DNA of 64,000 bases, taken from Rhododendron vialii. Taxonomy: Eukaryota > Streptophyta > Magnoliopsida > Ericales > Ericaceae. This document shows positions 1 to 10,836 of the stretch, piece by piece; within the stretch, counting starts at the first letter, position 1; each line of letters begins with the position of its first letter. A program made the position numbers and the translations under genes. Location: assembly GCF_030253575.1 (NCBI RefSeq), contig NC_080567.1, positions 35,369,501 through 35,433,500 of the forward strand, given 5' to 3'. Under the pieces are notes generated by a model. It did not search any database and was not told where the DNA came from. It saw only the letters and a program-made list of their open reading frames with translations.

Positions 1-127
1 TGACTTGGTAGTTCAAGTCACAAGTTTTTGAAAGTGCACAGAAAGCTAAGATTTTGCTGGTGGTGTAGGTGAAACGGGCGAAGCCGGTGGTGATTAGGTG
101 GGAGTGGATTTGCTTGAGTTGGTCCAT
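1..127 (-). pseudogene. PPR-type gene fragment, part 1 (split by solo LTR)
   Basis: Near-identical to 20757-20885, where the minus strand reads a pentatricopeptide-repeat N-terminus. Here the fragment is cut at 127 by a 576-bp insertion and resumes at 709-790. It encodes no usable protein. The identification rests on the better-preserved copy at 20766-20951. Confidence 0.45.
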
Positions 128-703
128 TGATGCAGCGGAAATAACAAAAAGATTAGTTGCGTACTAATCAAACGAATGATAGGTACTCGTAGTCACGAAC
201 AGTTCTTGAATCCTCAAGAGAAAAAGACAAAGTCTGAATATTATTGATAAAAAGCTGCTTAAACATTAGGTTATAACCCCTTTTATAGGAAAAAAACGTA
301 ACCCTTGCAAAATCTTAACTCAAAAACGAAAATTCCCAAAATTTGGAAAAATAATAAAATTGGAAAAATGAAAGAAAAACATGACTTTCCCAAAAAGAAT
401 CAACTTCTACGGAATTATACGCTACAAGTTATTAATGAAACAAATATTTTTTAAAACGACAAAAACGTCTAATTGAAGGCCTAATCGAAGGAATTAGGCC
501 GAAAAACACCATTGCTCATCAACTAAAGTTCATGATTATTGACTTCAGCGCGAAAATAAGTTAGCCCATCAAGTTTGGGCCCGATCCGAGCTTGTCCAAA
601 AGTTGCCAAATTGGGTAATTTGCAATTAAACAACGTATGGGCTTCCGAGGTTTCGACCAGTTCAATTGATCATAAAAATTGTGCATCCACATGTGTTACA
701 TCA
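128..703 (-). mobile_element. Solo LTR with 5-bp target duplication
   Basis: The insert begins TGATGCAGCGG and ends TGTTACATCA, so it has TG...CA ends and short terminal inverted repeats (TGATG/CATCA). It is flanked by TCCAT at 123-127 and 704-708. On the minus strand a TATAAAA box lies at 281-287, which fits an LTR promoter read leftward. The paralogous locus near 20875-20890 is an empty site with a single TCCAT. Together these support a solo LTR, probably Copia-type from its size, left after recombination between two LTRs. No internal domain remains, so the family is inferred. Confidence 0.8.
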
Positions 704-708
704 TCCAT

Positions 709-790
709 GAGCATTTCTTAAGAGATGAAGGTAAGAAAGATTCAAAATGGGTTTCAAGAGTCTTGTTCCTCTACTCGTGCGTTGAGGAAC
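709..790 (-). pseudogene. PPR-type gene fragment, part 2
   Basis: Continuation of the fragment at 1-127 beyond the solo LTR. It matches 20885-20965 closely. The rest of 791-1134 shows no gene, only unclassified AT-rich sequence. Confidence 0.4.
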
Positions 791-1134
791 TTGAAAGGAA
801 GTGGACCTACACGTAATTTCCCGATGATATTGATTTGTTAAACTCATAAATATGCCACGATTGTAAAATTATCTTGAAACCCAATACTTAACCGTTGAAT
901 AGAATTGGCCCAATTTATGATAAATTTGTGGTTGGTCATCATCAAGTAAATTAAGTAATGATGATATCGGCCCATCCAAGCCCATGAAATACCTCAGTAT
1001 TTTGATGCTTATGGAAAAGCCTCAGAGGAGGCCCCATGGAAGATGGACGGAGTTGAGATGCTGTCGAGCAGCTTCTTGGTAAGCGGGGGCATAGTGACCG
1101 ATTCGATAACGCTGCTATCCACACATATAAATAA

Positions 1135-1466
1135 GTACATATTTTACACAGATTTTTTGTGGGGTCCACCACGGATCCCATACAAACGATCCAAACCGTT
1201 TATTTAATATAAAATATTTTTCAAGAGTTCCCACAAAAAATCAGCTCAATCCGATACTTATAAATGCTCGATCCAATCATCTAATTTTTCATTTTGATTT
1301 CCAAATAATGAATAGTTAGATGATTGGATCAAGCATCTATAGATATTGAATTGAACTAATTTTTAACGAGAGCCCTTGAAAAAATGTTTTACATTTAATG
1401 AACGTCTCAGATCGTTTGTGTGGGACCGGAGGTGGGCCCCACAAAAAATCTGTGTAAAATATGTAC
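1135..1466. mobile_element. Foldback MITE (GTACAT family)
   Basis: The two ends are long imperfect inverted repeats: GTACATATTTTACACAGATT at the left and its reverse complement at the right. Inside both arms are the same GGGGCCCACC / CGGATCCC blocks. Related elements sit at 51675-52484 and, more distantly, 26812-27195. A target duplication is not clear. Confidence 0.75.
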
Positions 1467-1723
1467 CCTATTGATATGTGTGCTTAGACTTTTCGTTGTT
1501 TATTTTGGTACGGACGGTTCGGAGTAAATCTGGGCGCATAAATATTTGACCTGTTCATTGCTTGATCGATTAAGATTTGAGCTTTTGATTGCCGAAATGA
1601 GCGACCGGATCAACTGCTCTACACCGCTCTATAGGGAGATGCTTGGCAGCATCTCCCTTTACAAGATGGACCAGCCCAAACCGAACCTTAAGTTCTAATC
1701 AATTGGGGTCTGTTACATAAATA

Positions 1724-1938
1724 CTCCCTCCGTCCCAAATTCTTTGTCCTGTCCGCAAAACAAAATGTTAAAAATAATACAATTTTTACAAGAAAAAATC
1801 AAAAGTTTTTCAACAATTTTCTAGATATCAATGAGTATTTTTAATTGGTGAAAAAAGTTCAAATTTTTTCTTAAAAAAATTACAATATTTTTAACACTCC
1901 GTTTTACGAACCGGACAAAGAATTTAGAACGGAGAGAA
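1724..1938. mobile_element. Stowaway-like MITE
   Basis: A 215-bp element with CTCCCTCCGT at the left, ACGGAGAGAA at the right and TA on each side (1722-1723, 1939-1940). The CTCCCTCCGTCCCA terminus is the hallmark of Tc1/Mariner-derived Stowaway elements. It is the same length and family as 3330-3544. Confidence 0.85.
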
Positions 1939-2041
1939 TATTTTTTTTCCATTGAGCATTGGTAAAGGCCATTTGTTCACAAGATGGAACAAAATGATCA
2001 GGGCGTCGTACCTGGCCCAATAATGTAGGCCTCATTTGATG

Positions 2042-2445
2042 TTTAGCTAGCTCTGCTAACAGCAGAGACAATTCGCAGAGAACCACGCAGAGACAAACGC
2101 GTTTGGCCCCATTTCGGGTCCCAAAAAAATCTAGAAAAATATCCATAAATTTTTGAATATTATTTTATGGGGCCCTGTAAAAAATCAGCTCCAGTGGATA
2201 TCGGTAAGTATTATTTTTTGATTCGTAGGGGCGAAACTGCTCAGTTCGCCCTTACGAATCAAAAAGTAATACTTACCGATATCCACTGGAGCTGGTTTTT
2301 TACAAGGCTCCATAAAATAATATTCAAAAATTTATGAATATTTTTCTAGATTTTTTTGGAACCCGAAATGGGACCAAACGCGTTTGTCTCTGCGTGGTTC
2401 TCTGCGAATTGTCTCTGCTCATAATTTTTTTGTTAGCTAAAGGCC
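2042..2445. mobile_element. Large near-perfect foldback element
   Basis: From 2062 to 2418 the sequence is an almost uninterrupted palindrome with arms of about 170 bp around a short centre near 2235-2250. The outer TTTAGCTA motifs (2042-2049 and about 2436-2443) may be the true ends, with diverged sequence between. ORFs on both strands here are mirror images of each other and not genes. Confidence 0.75.
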
Positions 2446-2780
2446 TTGAAGAAAAAAAAAAACTTCGACCGCATCGAAAGGAAATAGTCCCTTCGTGTGA
2501 ACTTTCAGCCCACGAAGGGACAGTACTAGGCTAGACCCGAATCCCTGGTCGTTTGGTATTTTCTCTCTCTAAAAGTCTTCTCTTGACTTGGAAGCCATTA
2601 GTCTACATTTGTCGTTATGATGATGTTGATGTTGTGGCGTAAAAGAAACGGGAGGGTGGTTTGGACGGAGTCAGCTAAACTACCTGGGAATGAAACAACT
2701 CAGGGAAAACATAGACAGCACATAGTGTTGCTTTTAACGGCACCGACTCAACACACTATGCCCGTTAAAATGGTTAGTTA

Positions 2781-3236
2781 GAGCATTCACAATGGGAATA
2801 ATCAAAATCGATAACTAAAATGTGCCACGTCAGCATTTGATTATCCATTAAGTTCATAATCAAACCTAACAAACTTGATCTCCACATTGGTTATTTTTGT
2901 ATCCCTATAAAAAAAACCCCTACAATACGCAATGCATTTATGTCCAATTGCAAACGAGTTTCAATCATGCACCCGACCACACCAAATTATTTGTCTCGAT
3001 GAGACGATTCCAATGTGAGATGTTTTTTAATTTTTTAGTTTTGAATTTGGTTATTGGGTTTGGTTATTGAGTTTTGGTTATTAGTAAAAGTTGTTAAGTT
3101 TGGTTATTCAAAGGTCAAAATTTGATGAGTTGCTAAGAGGTTGCTAAGTTTGGTTATTACAATGCGAGCACTTTTTTGAGCAAACATTGCTAACTTTAGC
3201 AATCTTTTAATTTTGATTATTACATTGTGGATGCTC
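2781..3236. mobile_element. Tourist-like (PIF/Harbinger) MITE
   Basis: Terminal inverted repeats GAGCATTCACAATG and CATTGTGGATGCTC are flanked by TTA on both sides (2778-2780, 3237-3239). A TTA target duplication with a GAGCAT terminus is typical of Tourist elements. Partial right ends of the same family occur near 8395-8452 and 21690-21742. Confidence 0.85.
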
Positions 3237-3329
3237 TTAGTATCCAAAAAATAGCTGCTTATTATTTTGTTCCCAGAAAAGCATACTAAGCCTAGCCGTA
3301 TAGAATGTATGAAGAACCGATAAAATATA

Positions 3330-3544
3330 CTCCCTCCGTCCCAAAATGTTTGTCCGGTCCACAAAACGGAGTCTTAAAAATAATACGATTTTTTCATGAA
3401 AAATTCAAAAGTTTTTAACAACTTACTAGATATCAATGGCTTCTATTAATTTGTGAAAAAAGTTTGAATTTTTTCTTTAAAAAATTTGCATTATTTTTAA
3501 GTTATCGTTTTGCGGACCAGACAAACAATTTGGGACGGAGTGAG
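3330..3544. mobile_element. Stowaway-like MITE
   Basis: 215 bp with ends CTCCCTCCGTCCCA and TGGGACGGAGTGAG, flanked by TA (3328-3329, 3545-3546). Same family as 1724-1938. Confidence 0.88.
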
Positions 3545-3604
3545 TAAGAATTTTGGCATTGTCAAACGACTCAACCCAAATAGCTAGGCTAAGGCTCTCT
3601 CCAG

Positions 3605-3985
3605 TTGATAGGAACGTGTCAAAGTAAACAAAGTGTTTTTCTGTTTTCTTTTTTTTTTTTTTTGGGGGGGGGGGGGGGGAGCAAAGTTAGGTATTGTGTT
3701 CCGTTTCCTTTCACCTTATGAAAAGCCCCATGGTTGCGTACGCATTACATGTTGAGGCACAATTCAATGGTTGAACTTGTTCCATTGAGGCTCTTCCATC
3801 TATCAGATGGCGAGTTCGACTCTCACAATTCCCGCCTTTTTAGGAGCGAATCCATTCAACGTAAATGTTGGAGTCTGATTAATTGATCTTAAGAAATGTT
3901 GATGAATAACTAAAAAGATCACCAAAATAAAAAATTACCTTTGTTTTTAAAACAAATTGATTTAGGCAAAACTTATAAGATACTA
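3605..3985 (+). repeat. BSP-unit upstream flank, copy 1
   Basis: First of four copies of the same flank; the others are 15680-16462 (with a hAT insert), 18645-19394 (with a plastid insert) and 23506-24310 (with a MITE). In units 2 and 4 this flank leads directly into a BSP gene. Here it breaks at about 3985 into unrelated sequence also found at 21000-21440. A run of T followed by a run of G lies at about 3649-3679. A T-arm-like GCGAGTTCGACTCTC motif occurs in all copies, but no complete tRNA fold was found. Confidence 0.8.
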
Positions 3986-4137
3986 CCGCCTAGCTGCAAG
4001 TGCCATCATAGCTAATGGCAAGAGGATAAAGAACAAGTTCAAAATAGACAATTTAAGAGGCCAAAAGATGACGAAAGTAAAACAACACTCATGCATTATA
4101 GTATAGTAGTAATATAGATGGAAACATGACATGAGCA

Positions 4138-4515
4138 CTAATGCTGGTTTTGCATGTAGTGCTCTATGTCCATCTGCAGCCCCAAATGAAGTGGAAGTGG
4201 GGGCGAGGAAAGTGAAGGGGACCTGTTATCTTGAACCTGAACGTGAAATTCACCAACACACCTTATCATATCAACCCAAATAAGGTGACCCTCTTTGCGA
4301 GTCACAAGCATAAGCATAAGCATGGGCTTGAAGTTGGGAAAGTTGGTTAACAAACCCTTCACTGTCTTCATCTCTTGCACACTTCTCATAGGTATCCACT
4401 GTATCTTCTTAAGTTCTGTCACAATCTTTTTATGCATCTCTTCTTTCTCCTCCATGGTCACTCCCATAAACTTCTTATTCTCTAGTTTTATTCTCTTCAA
4501 TTCTGAATCATATAT
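4138..4515 (-). pseudogene. Unidentified coding-like fragment, copy 1
   Basis: The minus strand has an open frame (4138-4548) whose upstream residues are only antisense of the neighbouring BSP relic. The remainder includes EMKTVKGLL, FKPMLML, EGHLIWVDMIRC and a C-terminus ending in MQNQH. Related copies lie at 21156-21440 (minus strand, open) and 20312-20528 (plus strand, with a stop). Differences between the open copies are mostly conservative (for example C-V-G to C-A-G, F-H-V to F-Y-I), so the fragment probably derives from a real gene. I do not recognise the family. Confidence 0.4.
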
Positions 4516-4521
4516 CTTAAT

Positions 4522-4911
4522 GCCCCCAAAACTAAGCTTATTCATCAAGACACTCGGAGCTAGCCATGTGGCCTATTCTAGCAACGACGAGATCCGTGCA
4601 AACGCCGACTACATCCAAGGCTTCTCAGGCGATGTCACCAGAATTTTATACCACGAGGTGGTGCACTCATGGCAGTGGATCGGAAATGGGCAGGCCCCGT
4701 TGGGTTTGATCGAGGGCATCGCGGATTTTGTGAGGATGAAGTTGGGAAACAAGTGGGATGACAGTTACTATATTACGGCATGGTTTTTGGATTACTATAA
4801 CGGATTGAGAAATGGGTTTGTGGCAAAACTTACCAAGAAGATGGGGACTGAGTATAGTGATGACTTCTTTGATCAGCTCTAGGGTGAGTACAAGACCTAG
4901 TATCACACCTA
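4522..4911 (+). pseudogene. Basic secretory protein pseudogene 1 (5'-truncated)
   Basis: The frame from 4522 matches exon 2 of the BSP genes at 16963-17824 and 24604-26160: KLSLFIKTLGA, NADYIQGFSGDV, ILYHEVVHSWQW, GLIEGIADFVR. Exon 1, including the signal peptide, is absent and the junction at about 4515-4522 is to unrelated DNA. Three in-frame residues are lost before ILYHE, about thirteen residues are missing after FVRMK, and a stop after DDFFDQL removes the C-terminus, with residual homology to about 4911. The HEVVH metal-binding motif survives, but there is no start, leader or intact end. A 430-bp MITE sits directly after it. Confidence 0.88.
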
Positions 4912-5341
4912 GGGTCCGTTTTATTAGCAAGAAAATGGTAGAAAATGCAAGAAAAAGAAAAAAAAACATATATTTTTGTGTTCACTTAGCAAGAATATCC
5001 TAAAAAGTGGTAGAAAGTGAACTTTCCTGTACAACCATCTAAAATTTGAAAGTTCGCCTCACTTCTTTTCACAAAATGTGCAGAAAAATTTTATTCTCTC
5101 GAGAAAATCAACAATAATTACTCTAACTTCCCTCTTTCCCCCACATTTTCTCTTCCAATTTGGGCAACTTTTCTCTTTTTGAAACAATGATATTTTATTT
5201 TCTCTATTATTTTCTTGTAAAACTTTTATCCTAATCAAACGAATGTAAGAAAACAAATTACATTTTCTTTTTCTTTTCTTTCACTTCACTTTCTATCATT
5301 TTCACTTTCCATTATATTTTTCTCGTTAATCAAATAGACCC
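4912..5341. mobile_element. MITE in 3' flank of BSP pseudogene 1
   Basis: Ends GGGTCCGTTTTATTA and TAATCAAATAGACCC are inverted repeats, flanked by CTA (4909-4911, 5342-5344). The empty site is preserved in the paralogues at about 17817-17830 and 26156-26170, where a single CTA is present. A 3-bp duplication suggests a PIF/Harbinger-type element. Confidence 0.85.
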
Positions 5342-5843
5342 CTAGATAACCTAGGTATATTGTACTACTACTATGTTTACCACATATAAAGGAATAAATC
5401 AATAGAAGTTATACTGTAAAAATGATTTTTATGTTTTGAATGGCAAATAAAGTTTATATGGAAAGCGAAAAAGTATTACCATGTATGGACTTATACTGGA
5501 GTGAGCCTTAGGCTCCATATTTTTTGAAGTAAAATGTTTTTCGATGTAATTTTTTTTTCAATTTTGTAAAAAATAAAAGTTTTGTTTTATTTTTCGGTGT
5601 TTGATTGATAGTTGTAAAATGATATATTTATGTAAGTATATATGCATGTACGTATGTATTACATACAAAATTTTGACGTCTTTGATGAGAAAGCATATGG
5701 TTAGATTATAGGTGGATGAGATTGAGGGTTGTGGGAGAGCTCAGTAAAGTAACGTAATTAGTAGTCGAGCAACGAAGCCAAGTTCGGAAAATGACTTACC
5801 ACATTTTCAAGAGAAAAACATTTTCAGACATATGAAGTAAAAT

Positions 5844-6901
5844 CACTACAAGAAAAATCACATTGGGTGACGAATGAAAATCGTCACAAATTGCTTGTTT
5901 TTCGTCACAAATAATATAGGTGACAAAAAAAAATTTGTCGACTAAAGGTTATCAAGGATTCCTACCTGGTGACAAAATCTATTTTTTGTCACCTATAGTG
6001 TCTTTTGATGACAAAATACTTCGTCATCAAAAAGTAAATAATTGGTGAAGAAATTTTTTTCCTCGCTTATTGTGCTTTTTGATGACAAAATTTTTTGTCA
6101 TAAATTATTTCTTTTGGTGACGAAAAAATTCGTCACTGATGAGTCTCATCGGTGACGAAAATTTTCGTTACAAAAGACGTTTTCATATTGGAAAAAAATT
6201 CTTCTTTCTTGCTCCTGCTAGGTTTCGAACTCGAGTCTCTTGAGTTTTTCGCGCAAGCTCTAACCAACTGCACCACACACACTTTTCAGTTAATATTTGA
6301 AATATCTAATATATAACATATATGTTTAACATTAAAATAAATTTTGAATGCAATTTTGAACCTTTAAACATTAAAATTAGTAATTTTGATAAACATGAAA
6401 GTTGTAGGCAATTGAGTTATTGTTCAAACACAATTTGAATTATCTCAATCGGAGTTTTTAGTAAAGAGTTATGTCCGAAATACATTTAGTGACAAAGCGC
6501 AATTAATAAATTTCGTCACGAAAGGTACCCATTTGATGACGAAATATATTTTTCGTCCCTGAAAGCGTTAAAATGGTGCCGAAATTATTTTTCGTCACCA
6601 AAGTTAAGCATTTGGTGACGAAAAAAATATTTCGTTACTAAATTGGTCTCATTTACTAAATTGGTCACATTTTTTAAGCTTTTGGTGACGAAAAATGTAT
6701 TTCGTCGCCAAATGGGTACTTTTGGTGACGAAAATATTTTTTTCGTCGCTAAACAGGTATATTGGTGACAAAATTATTTCGTCCCGGAAGTTGTCAAAAT
6801 GGTGACGAATTTATTTTTTCGTCGCCCAATATACTCATTTAGTGACAAAATTAAATTTTGTTGCCACTTTTTCGTCACCAATTTTCATTTTTCTTGTAGT
6901 G
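5844..6901. mobile_element. Non-autonomous CACTA (CMC) transposon
   Basis: Starts CACTACAAGAAAAATC and ends TTTTTCTTGTAGTG, flanked by AAT on both sides (5841-5843, 6902-6904), the 3-bp duplication of CACTA elements. Both subterminal thirds are packed with short inverted and direct GGTGACGAAA / TTTCGTCAC motifs, the usual transposase-binding clusters. The 1,058-bp element has no transposase; the ORFs inside are repeat artefacts. A tRNA-like segment sits in its middle. Confidence 0.9.
6211..6280 (-). other. tRNA-like segment with A and B boxes inside the CACTA element
   Basis: On the minus strand TGGTGCAGTTGG (6264-6275) matches an A box and GAGTTCGAAACC (6221-6232) matches a B box, spaced as in a tRNA. 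The acceptor and anticodon stems are poor, so this is not a working tRNA gene. It may be a tRNA relic or a SINE head captured by the element. Confidence 0.5.
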
Positions 6902-6999
6902 AATGTTTTACCTAGTAAAATATTTTTCTGTCTTTTACACAACCAAATACCAAAAAAAAAAAAAAAACATCTTTCAGAAAAATATTTTCCACCCAAACA

Positions 7000-7438
7000 A
7001 AAGGAGCCTAAATCCAGATTATATATTGCCGTTGATTTGCATTAGCTAGGGAAGTTATATGGCATTCTACCAGAAAATGTAGCTTTTGAGAGTTAGGCTC
7101 AGTTTAAACTTTAAACTTAGTAACAGTACTCGAACTCCATTGAGCGTATGTGAACCAACCTCGATCGAAAAGCTAAACAAAGAGCTAGAATGGATCATTT
7201 TCAGGGGCCACGCCATCCAGTGTACAAGCACTGGTGTCAAGTGAACCAACTAAGCTGCATAATCCAAAATTTTACGTTGTCTAACTTTTCTTTTTTCAGA
7301 AAACATCTAGCGTGATGACACCACTAGAAAAATCTCTTGAATCGAGTTATCACATGTTTACATCTAAATCATACGTCTGGGATATGACCAACTCACAGAA
7401 AAGAGGAGAAGCACACCTACCCCACACTGTTTTATCGA
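7000..7438 (+). repeat. BSP-unit downstream flank, copy 1
   Basis: Matches 17960-18320 and 26290-26760 (landmark: TTGCCGTTGATTTGCATTAG). It marks the end of unit 1 although the gene itself is broken. Confidence 0.75.
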
Positions 7439-7976
7439 CAGAGGCGGAGGCAGTGAGAGACAAGAAGAGGCAGCTAATCATACTACCTTCCAAATTTTCT
7501 TAGAGATAAGTATAATTTTCACCCTATTTTTACTTATTTGACCCTACTTTAAAATTTATTTTTGCCCCAACCCACATAAGGGTTTTGTACTTAGAGAAAA
7601 GTGGGGTCAAAATAGAATCACCACGCACAAAATCCTCAAACGTCGGTTTCATTCGTTCTTCAAAAAAAACTTGGTTTCCTTCGCTTCTACCTTTCTGGAG
7701 ATTCTTCATCATTTACAGGTATTTCTCTTCTTGATCGTTTATAAGTATTTCTCTTCTTGATAGTTTGGTTGTGTATTTTTAAAATCATTATAAATGAGGC
7801 TATCATCCATCGTTTTCAAAGTATGACTTTAGAGCAATTGTGAATCGAAGCTACATTTTGTTATTAATATATATCTATTTTTTGATTAACTTTTTTCATT
7901 TAGCAACTAGAAAATTTTAATCATACATAGTTCAAATTCTCGACCTTATTTATCGAAAATCTAAGCTCCGCCACTG
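7439..7976. mobile_element. hAT-type MITE
   Basis: Ends CAGAGGCGGAGG and CTCCGCCACTG are inverted. The flanks TTTATCGA (7431-7438) and GTTATCGA (7977-7984) form an 8-bp duplication with one mismatch, as expected of an older hAT element. Confidence 0.75.
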
Positions 7977-7984
7977 GTTATCGA

Positions 7985-9435
7985 TAATGCTATAAATTAT
8001 GACACCACAGATCATAATTTCGCAAGTCGCCACTAATCATCTTCAGTGGTAAGATGGAAGAGATGAGCAAACGTAGAATTTTGTAGCCTTGCAAACTAAA
8101 GAAGAATAACTTCAGGAGTTCTCTTAAACCCTATTTGAAAGGATCTCGTGAATTAAATATTTGAGAATGATTCTGTCGCTAGCATAACCATGCAAAACAC
8201 AAAATGGTACTTTCAAATAGTTAAACATCTAGTTCCCAAGTTTGCTCAAGCCGAATCATTAATTAAAAAGAGAGAGTGCGATTATTGGTACCACGGTTAA
8301 CAATAGTGTAACTATGGGGTGGGATGTATGGGATGATCGACCCCGGGTCCTAAACATATGATTAAATCTGTTGAATTTGTGAGCATTTTTTTGAACAATT
8401 GTTAACTTTAGTAATTTTTTGGTTTTGATTAGACAATTGTGAATGCTCTAAAGGAACTTTGGATTGGTACTGTGTAGTGAGGTGCATATTACCGTGCTGC
8501 ACACACCACTGCACAACACCATCCCCAAATTCGCTCTAAAGAGGGGAGTCAAAATGTCAAAGTCAAGGTTTTCTGATACACAAGTTTTGGGTCCCACTTT
8601 CTACACTTTTTTTTTTCATATAACACAAAAAATGTTTAAGAGTCAAATGTGAATACTCTCATGCCCTCATAACGATTTTGTACGCCCTCTGATTGCGATC
8701 ATCCCATACCCTTCTTTGGATTTTTAAGGACTTACTCTTAACGTTCTGTGGAGTCTCACATTGATCTTTGCCATGTGGCCGAGCAATATTGCCATTGTGC
8801 ACTGATGTAGGGGTATTCAAGAAAATCGTCCTATCCGCAAAACCGATCTAGTCCGGACGCAACCAGCCTGTTTGCTCTGATTCTGCGATTCATTGGTTAA
8901 GTTATGGTTCCGAAAAAATAAGAATCGTAGATTTTGGTTTAGTTATCGGTTATCAATTTAAGGACCATAGTTAGAATCGAACCGGTCTGTTTAGTATTAA
9001 ATTAGTAATATCAATGCATATATAATTATTTATTTTGATTTGGTAGGTTATTGTTTTCTTGGTAAGTTAATATATTTAGAAGACAAATCTCATTTGTTAG
9101 AAAAGTCTTTAATATGCTATTGTAGTTGAATAGAACCGGAACCGAATTAAAATCAAAACGATCTTGCGGTTGGATTCTGGTCAGATTCCACACATATATT
9201 GGTTAGGTTTTTAGTTCTCAATATTTTAGAACCATTTGAAATGGTCAAGTTATTTGTTTTCTCAAAAAAACCAGACTAATTTGGACCGTGTTCACCCCTA
9301 CATGCGTGTGTTTGCGACTGGGTTAGGCACCTAAACAAGCTGGGCCTAGTCTAACACCACGCGGCCCATTGGGCGCCCCTGAATTGTCTCTCCCGGGTAA
9401 GGTTCAAGGGAAAATGACAGCCCATGACGTGTTTG
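7985..9435 (+). repeat. Inter-gene part of the tandem unit, copy 1
   Basis: No gene. The stretch 8150-9330 is a close copy of 21430-22760, and 8215-8345 has a third copy at 27700-27870. It is single-copy-like, AT-rich DNA carrying remnants of Tourist MITEs, and it ends at the target site of the LTR retrotransposon. Confidence 0.7.
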
Positions 9436-9440
9436 ATAAT

Positions 9441-10489
9441 TGATAAGTGTCGAAACATTGATATTTTGGCCCTCTAAACTACATTCGTTAGTCATTTATT
9501 TATCTTACTTTATATTTACTTTGTCTTTTTTTGTGTTTACAGGTTGCTTGAGATTGTTATCTAAGATTTTGGATAAAAACAAGAGTTTAATGAAGTTTGG
9601 GGTTAAAGAGCAAAGTGATTCAAAATTGAATGATTTATTCGTAGTTACCTAAGGTCCATGGGCCTCTTATGTAATTAATGGTTCAAAATCTATATAAGGG
9701 GGTGGAAACCTACTGACGAGGGGGAAAATCAGGAAAGGCTGGACGGCAGCCTTTGACCTTGTTCGAAGAAACGGCGGGACATCACGGAAAAGAAATTGGG
9801 GAACACCATTAAGCCCATGGCCGGTTAATCCCATTCTCCAGGGAGAAGATGAAGCACCGTGCCAAGTAACTTTGTATATGTATAGGTTTAGGTTTTAATA
9901 TTCGGATCGATTGTTTAACTAGAACTCGTTTCAGTTTTATAGAATGATTTTAATACTTTTAATCTGTTCTGTATTTATATTCGCGGTTTTAAATACGGAG
10001 TTAAACAATGGTATTCTTTGATTGTGGTTGGAGTTCTGAGATAGATTATGCTCGTAAGACGGATCGTCCCATTAGGCGGCCAGATCGGGCTAGTAAGACG
10101 GTCCGTGCTATGGGATAGTCTATGCCTTTTAACAACTCAATTATCTTCTTGACGATTATCGGAAGGGATTGCAAGTTCTAACGATAGTCTTTAATGATTC
10201 GAATGTTAAACCTAGCCTATGCATATCGTTTTTACGTGGTCGGGGTGGATTTGAAACCCTAGGTCTTTTTCTCATCAGTTTTCAAATCAAATAGTTAGTA
10301 GCTTTCTTAATTAATTAGTTTCCTGAAGTCAAACTATTCAAATCTTTTTCTCTTCAAATTAATCGGTATAATAGTAATTCAACCTCACTGTCCCTGCGGA
10401 TCGACACTCGGTCTTGACCACTATTCTACGGAGTAGTAGTTAACTCCAAGGTTTTATAAATATATTTTTGACACGGTACGAGGCGGTCA
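9441..10489 (+). repeat. 5' LTR
   Basis: TG...CA ends, with a TATATAAGG promoter element at about 9691-9699. The U5 end abuts the tRNA-Asp primer site after five bases. The small ORF at its left end is LTR sequence and is repeated in the 3' LTR. Confidence 0.92.
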
Positions 10490-10494
10490 AATTT

Positions 10495-10511
10495 TGGCGC
10501 CGTTGCCGGGG
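10495..10511 (+). other. tRNA-Asp primer-binding site
   Basis: TGGCGCCGTTGCCGGGG pairs with the 3' terminus (CCCCGGCAACGGCGCCA) of plant tRNA-Asp. It primes minus-strand DNA synthesis in this class of element. Confidence 0.88.
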
Positions 10512-10836
10512 ACAGTTTGCACGGTTACATTCTTTCGATTAGTTTTTATTTTAGTTCTTAGTTAGCAATTTTTTTTTATTGTTTTTATTATTACTTTTTT
10601 TTGTAGCATTTTTTCTAGTGCAGGATTATCGACTTTACGAGGAGGAAAAAAAAAAATGAAAGCTGGCAACTGCTTTGTGGTGGGGAAAATTCTTAACAAA
10701 GTACTGTAAGTTTTTTTTTTTTTTACTTGCATTAGTTGAGAGGCTTGCACTAGGGTTTTATTTTATTTTATTTTCTATTTTTGTCTCCTTTTAAAAAATC
10801 AAAATACCAAAAAATAAATAAATAAATAAATAAAAG

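Noticed and set aside
2334-2534. Small ORFs sharing FLDFFGTRNG on both strands
   Set aside because: Mirror images created by the foldback element at 2042-2445.
3760-3840. tRNA gene or SINE head with GAGTTCGACTCTC
   Set aside because: The T-arm-like motif is present in four flanks, but no complete acceptor stem, A box or A-tail could be found.
4960-5250. Open frames downstream of BSP pseudogene 1
   Set aside because: They fall inside a MITE with defined termini and an empty site in the paralogues.
5850-6900. CRISPR-like regularly repeated GGTGACGAAA motifs
   Set aside because: Spacing and sequence are irregular and both orientations occur. They are the subterminal repeats of a CACTA transposon in a plant genome.
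9440-9652. 70-codon ORF repeated at 13854-14075
   Set aside because: Both copies are the left ends of the LTRs, upstream of the promoter element. They have no protein features.
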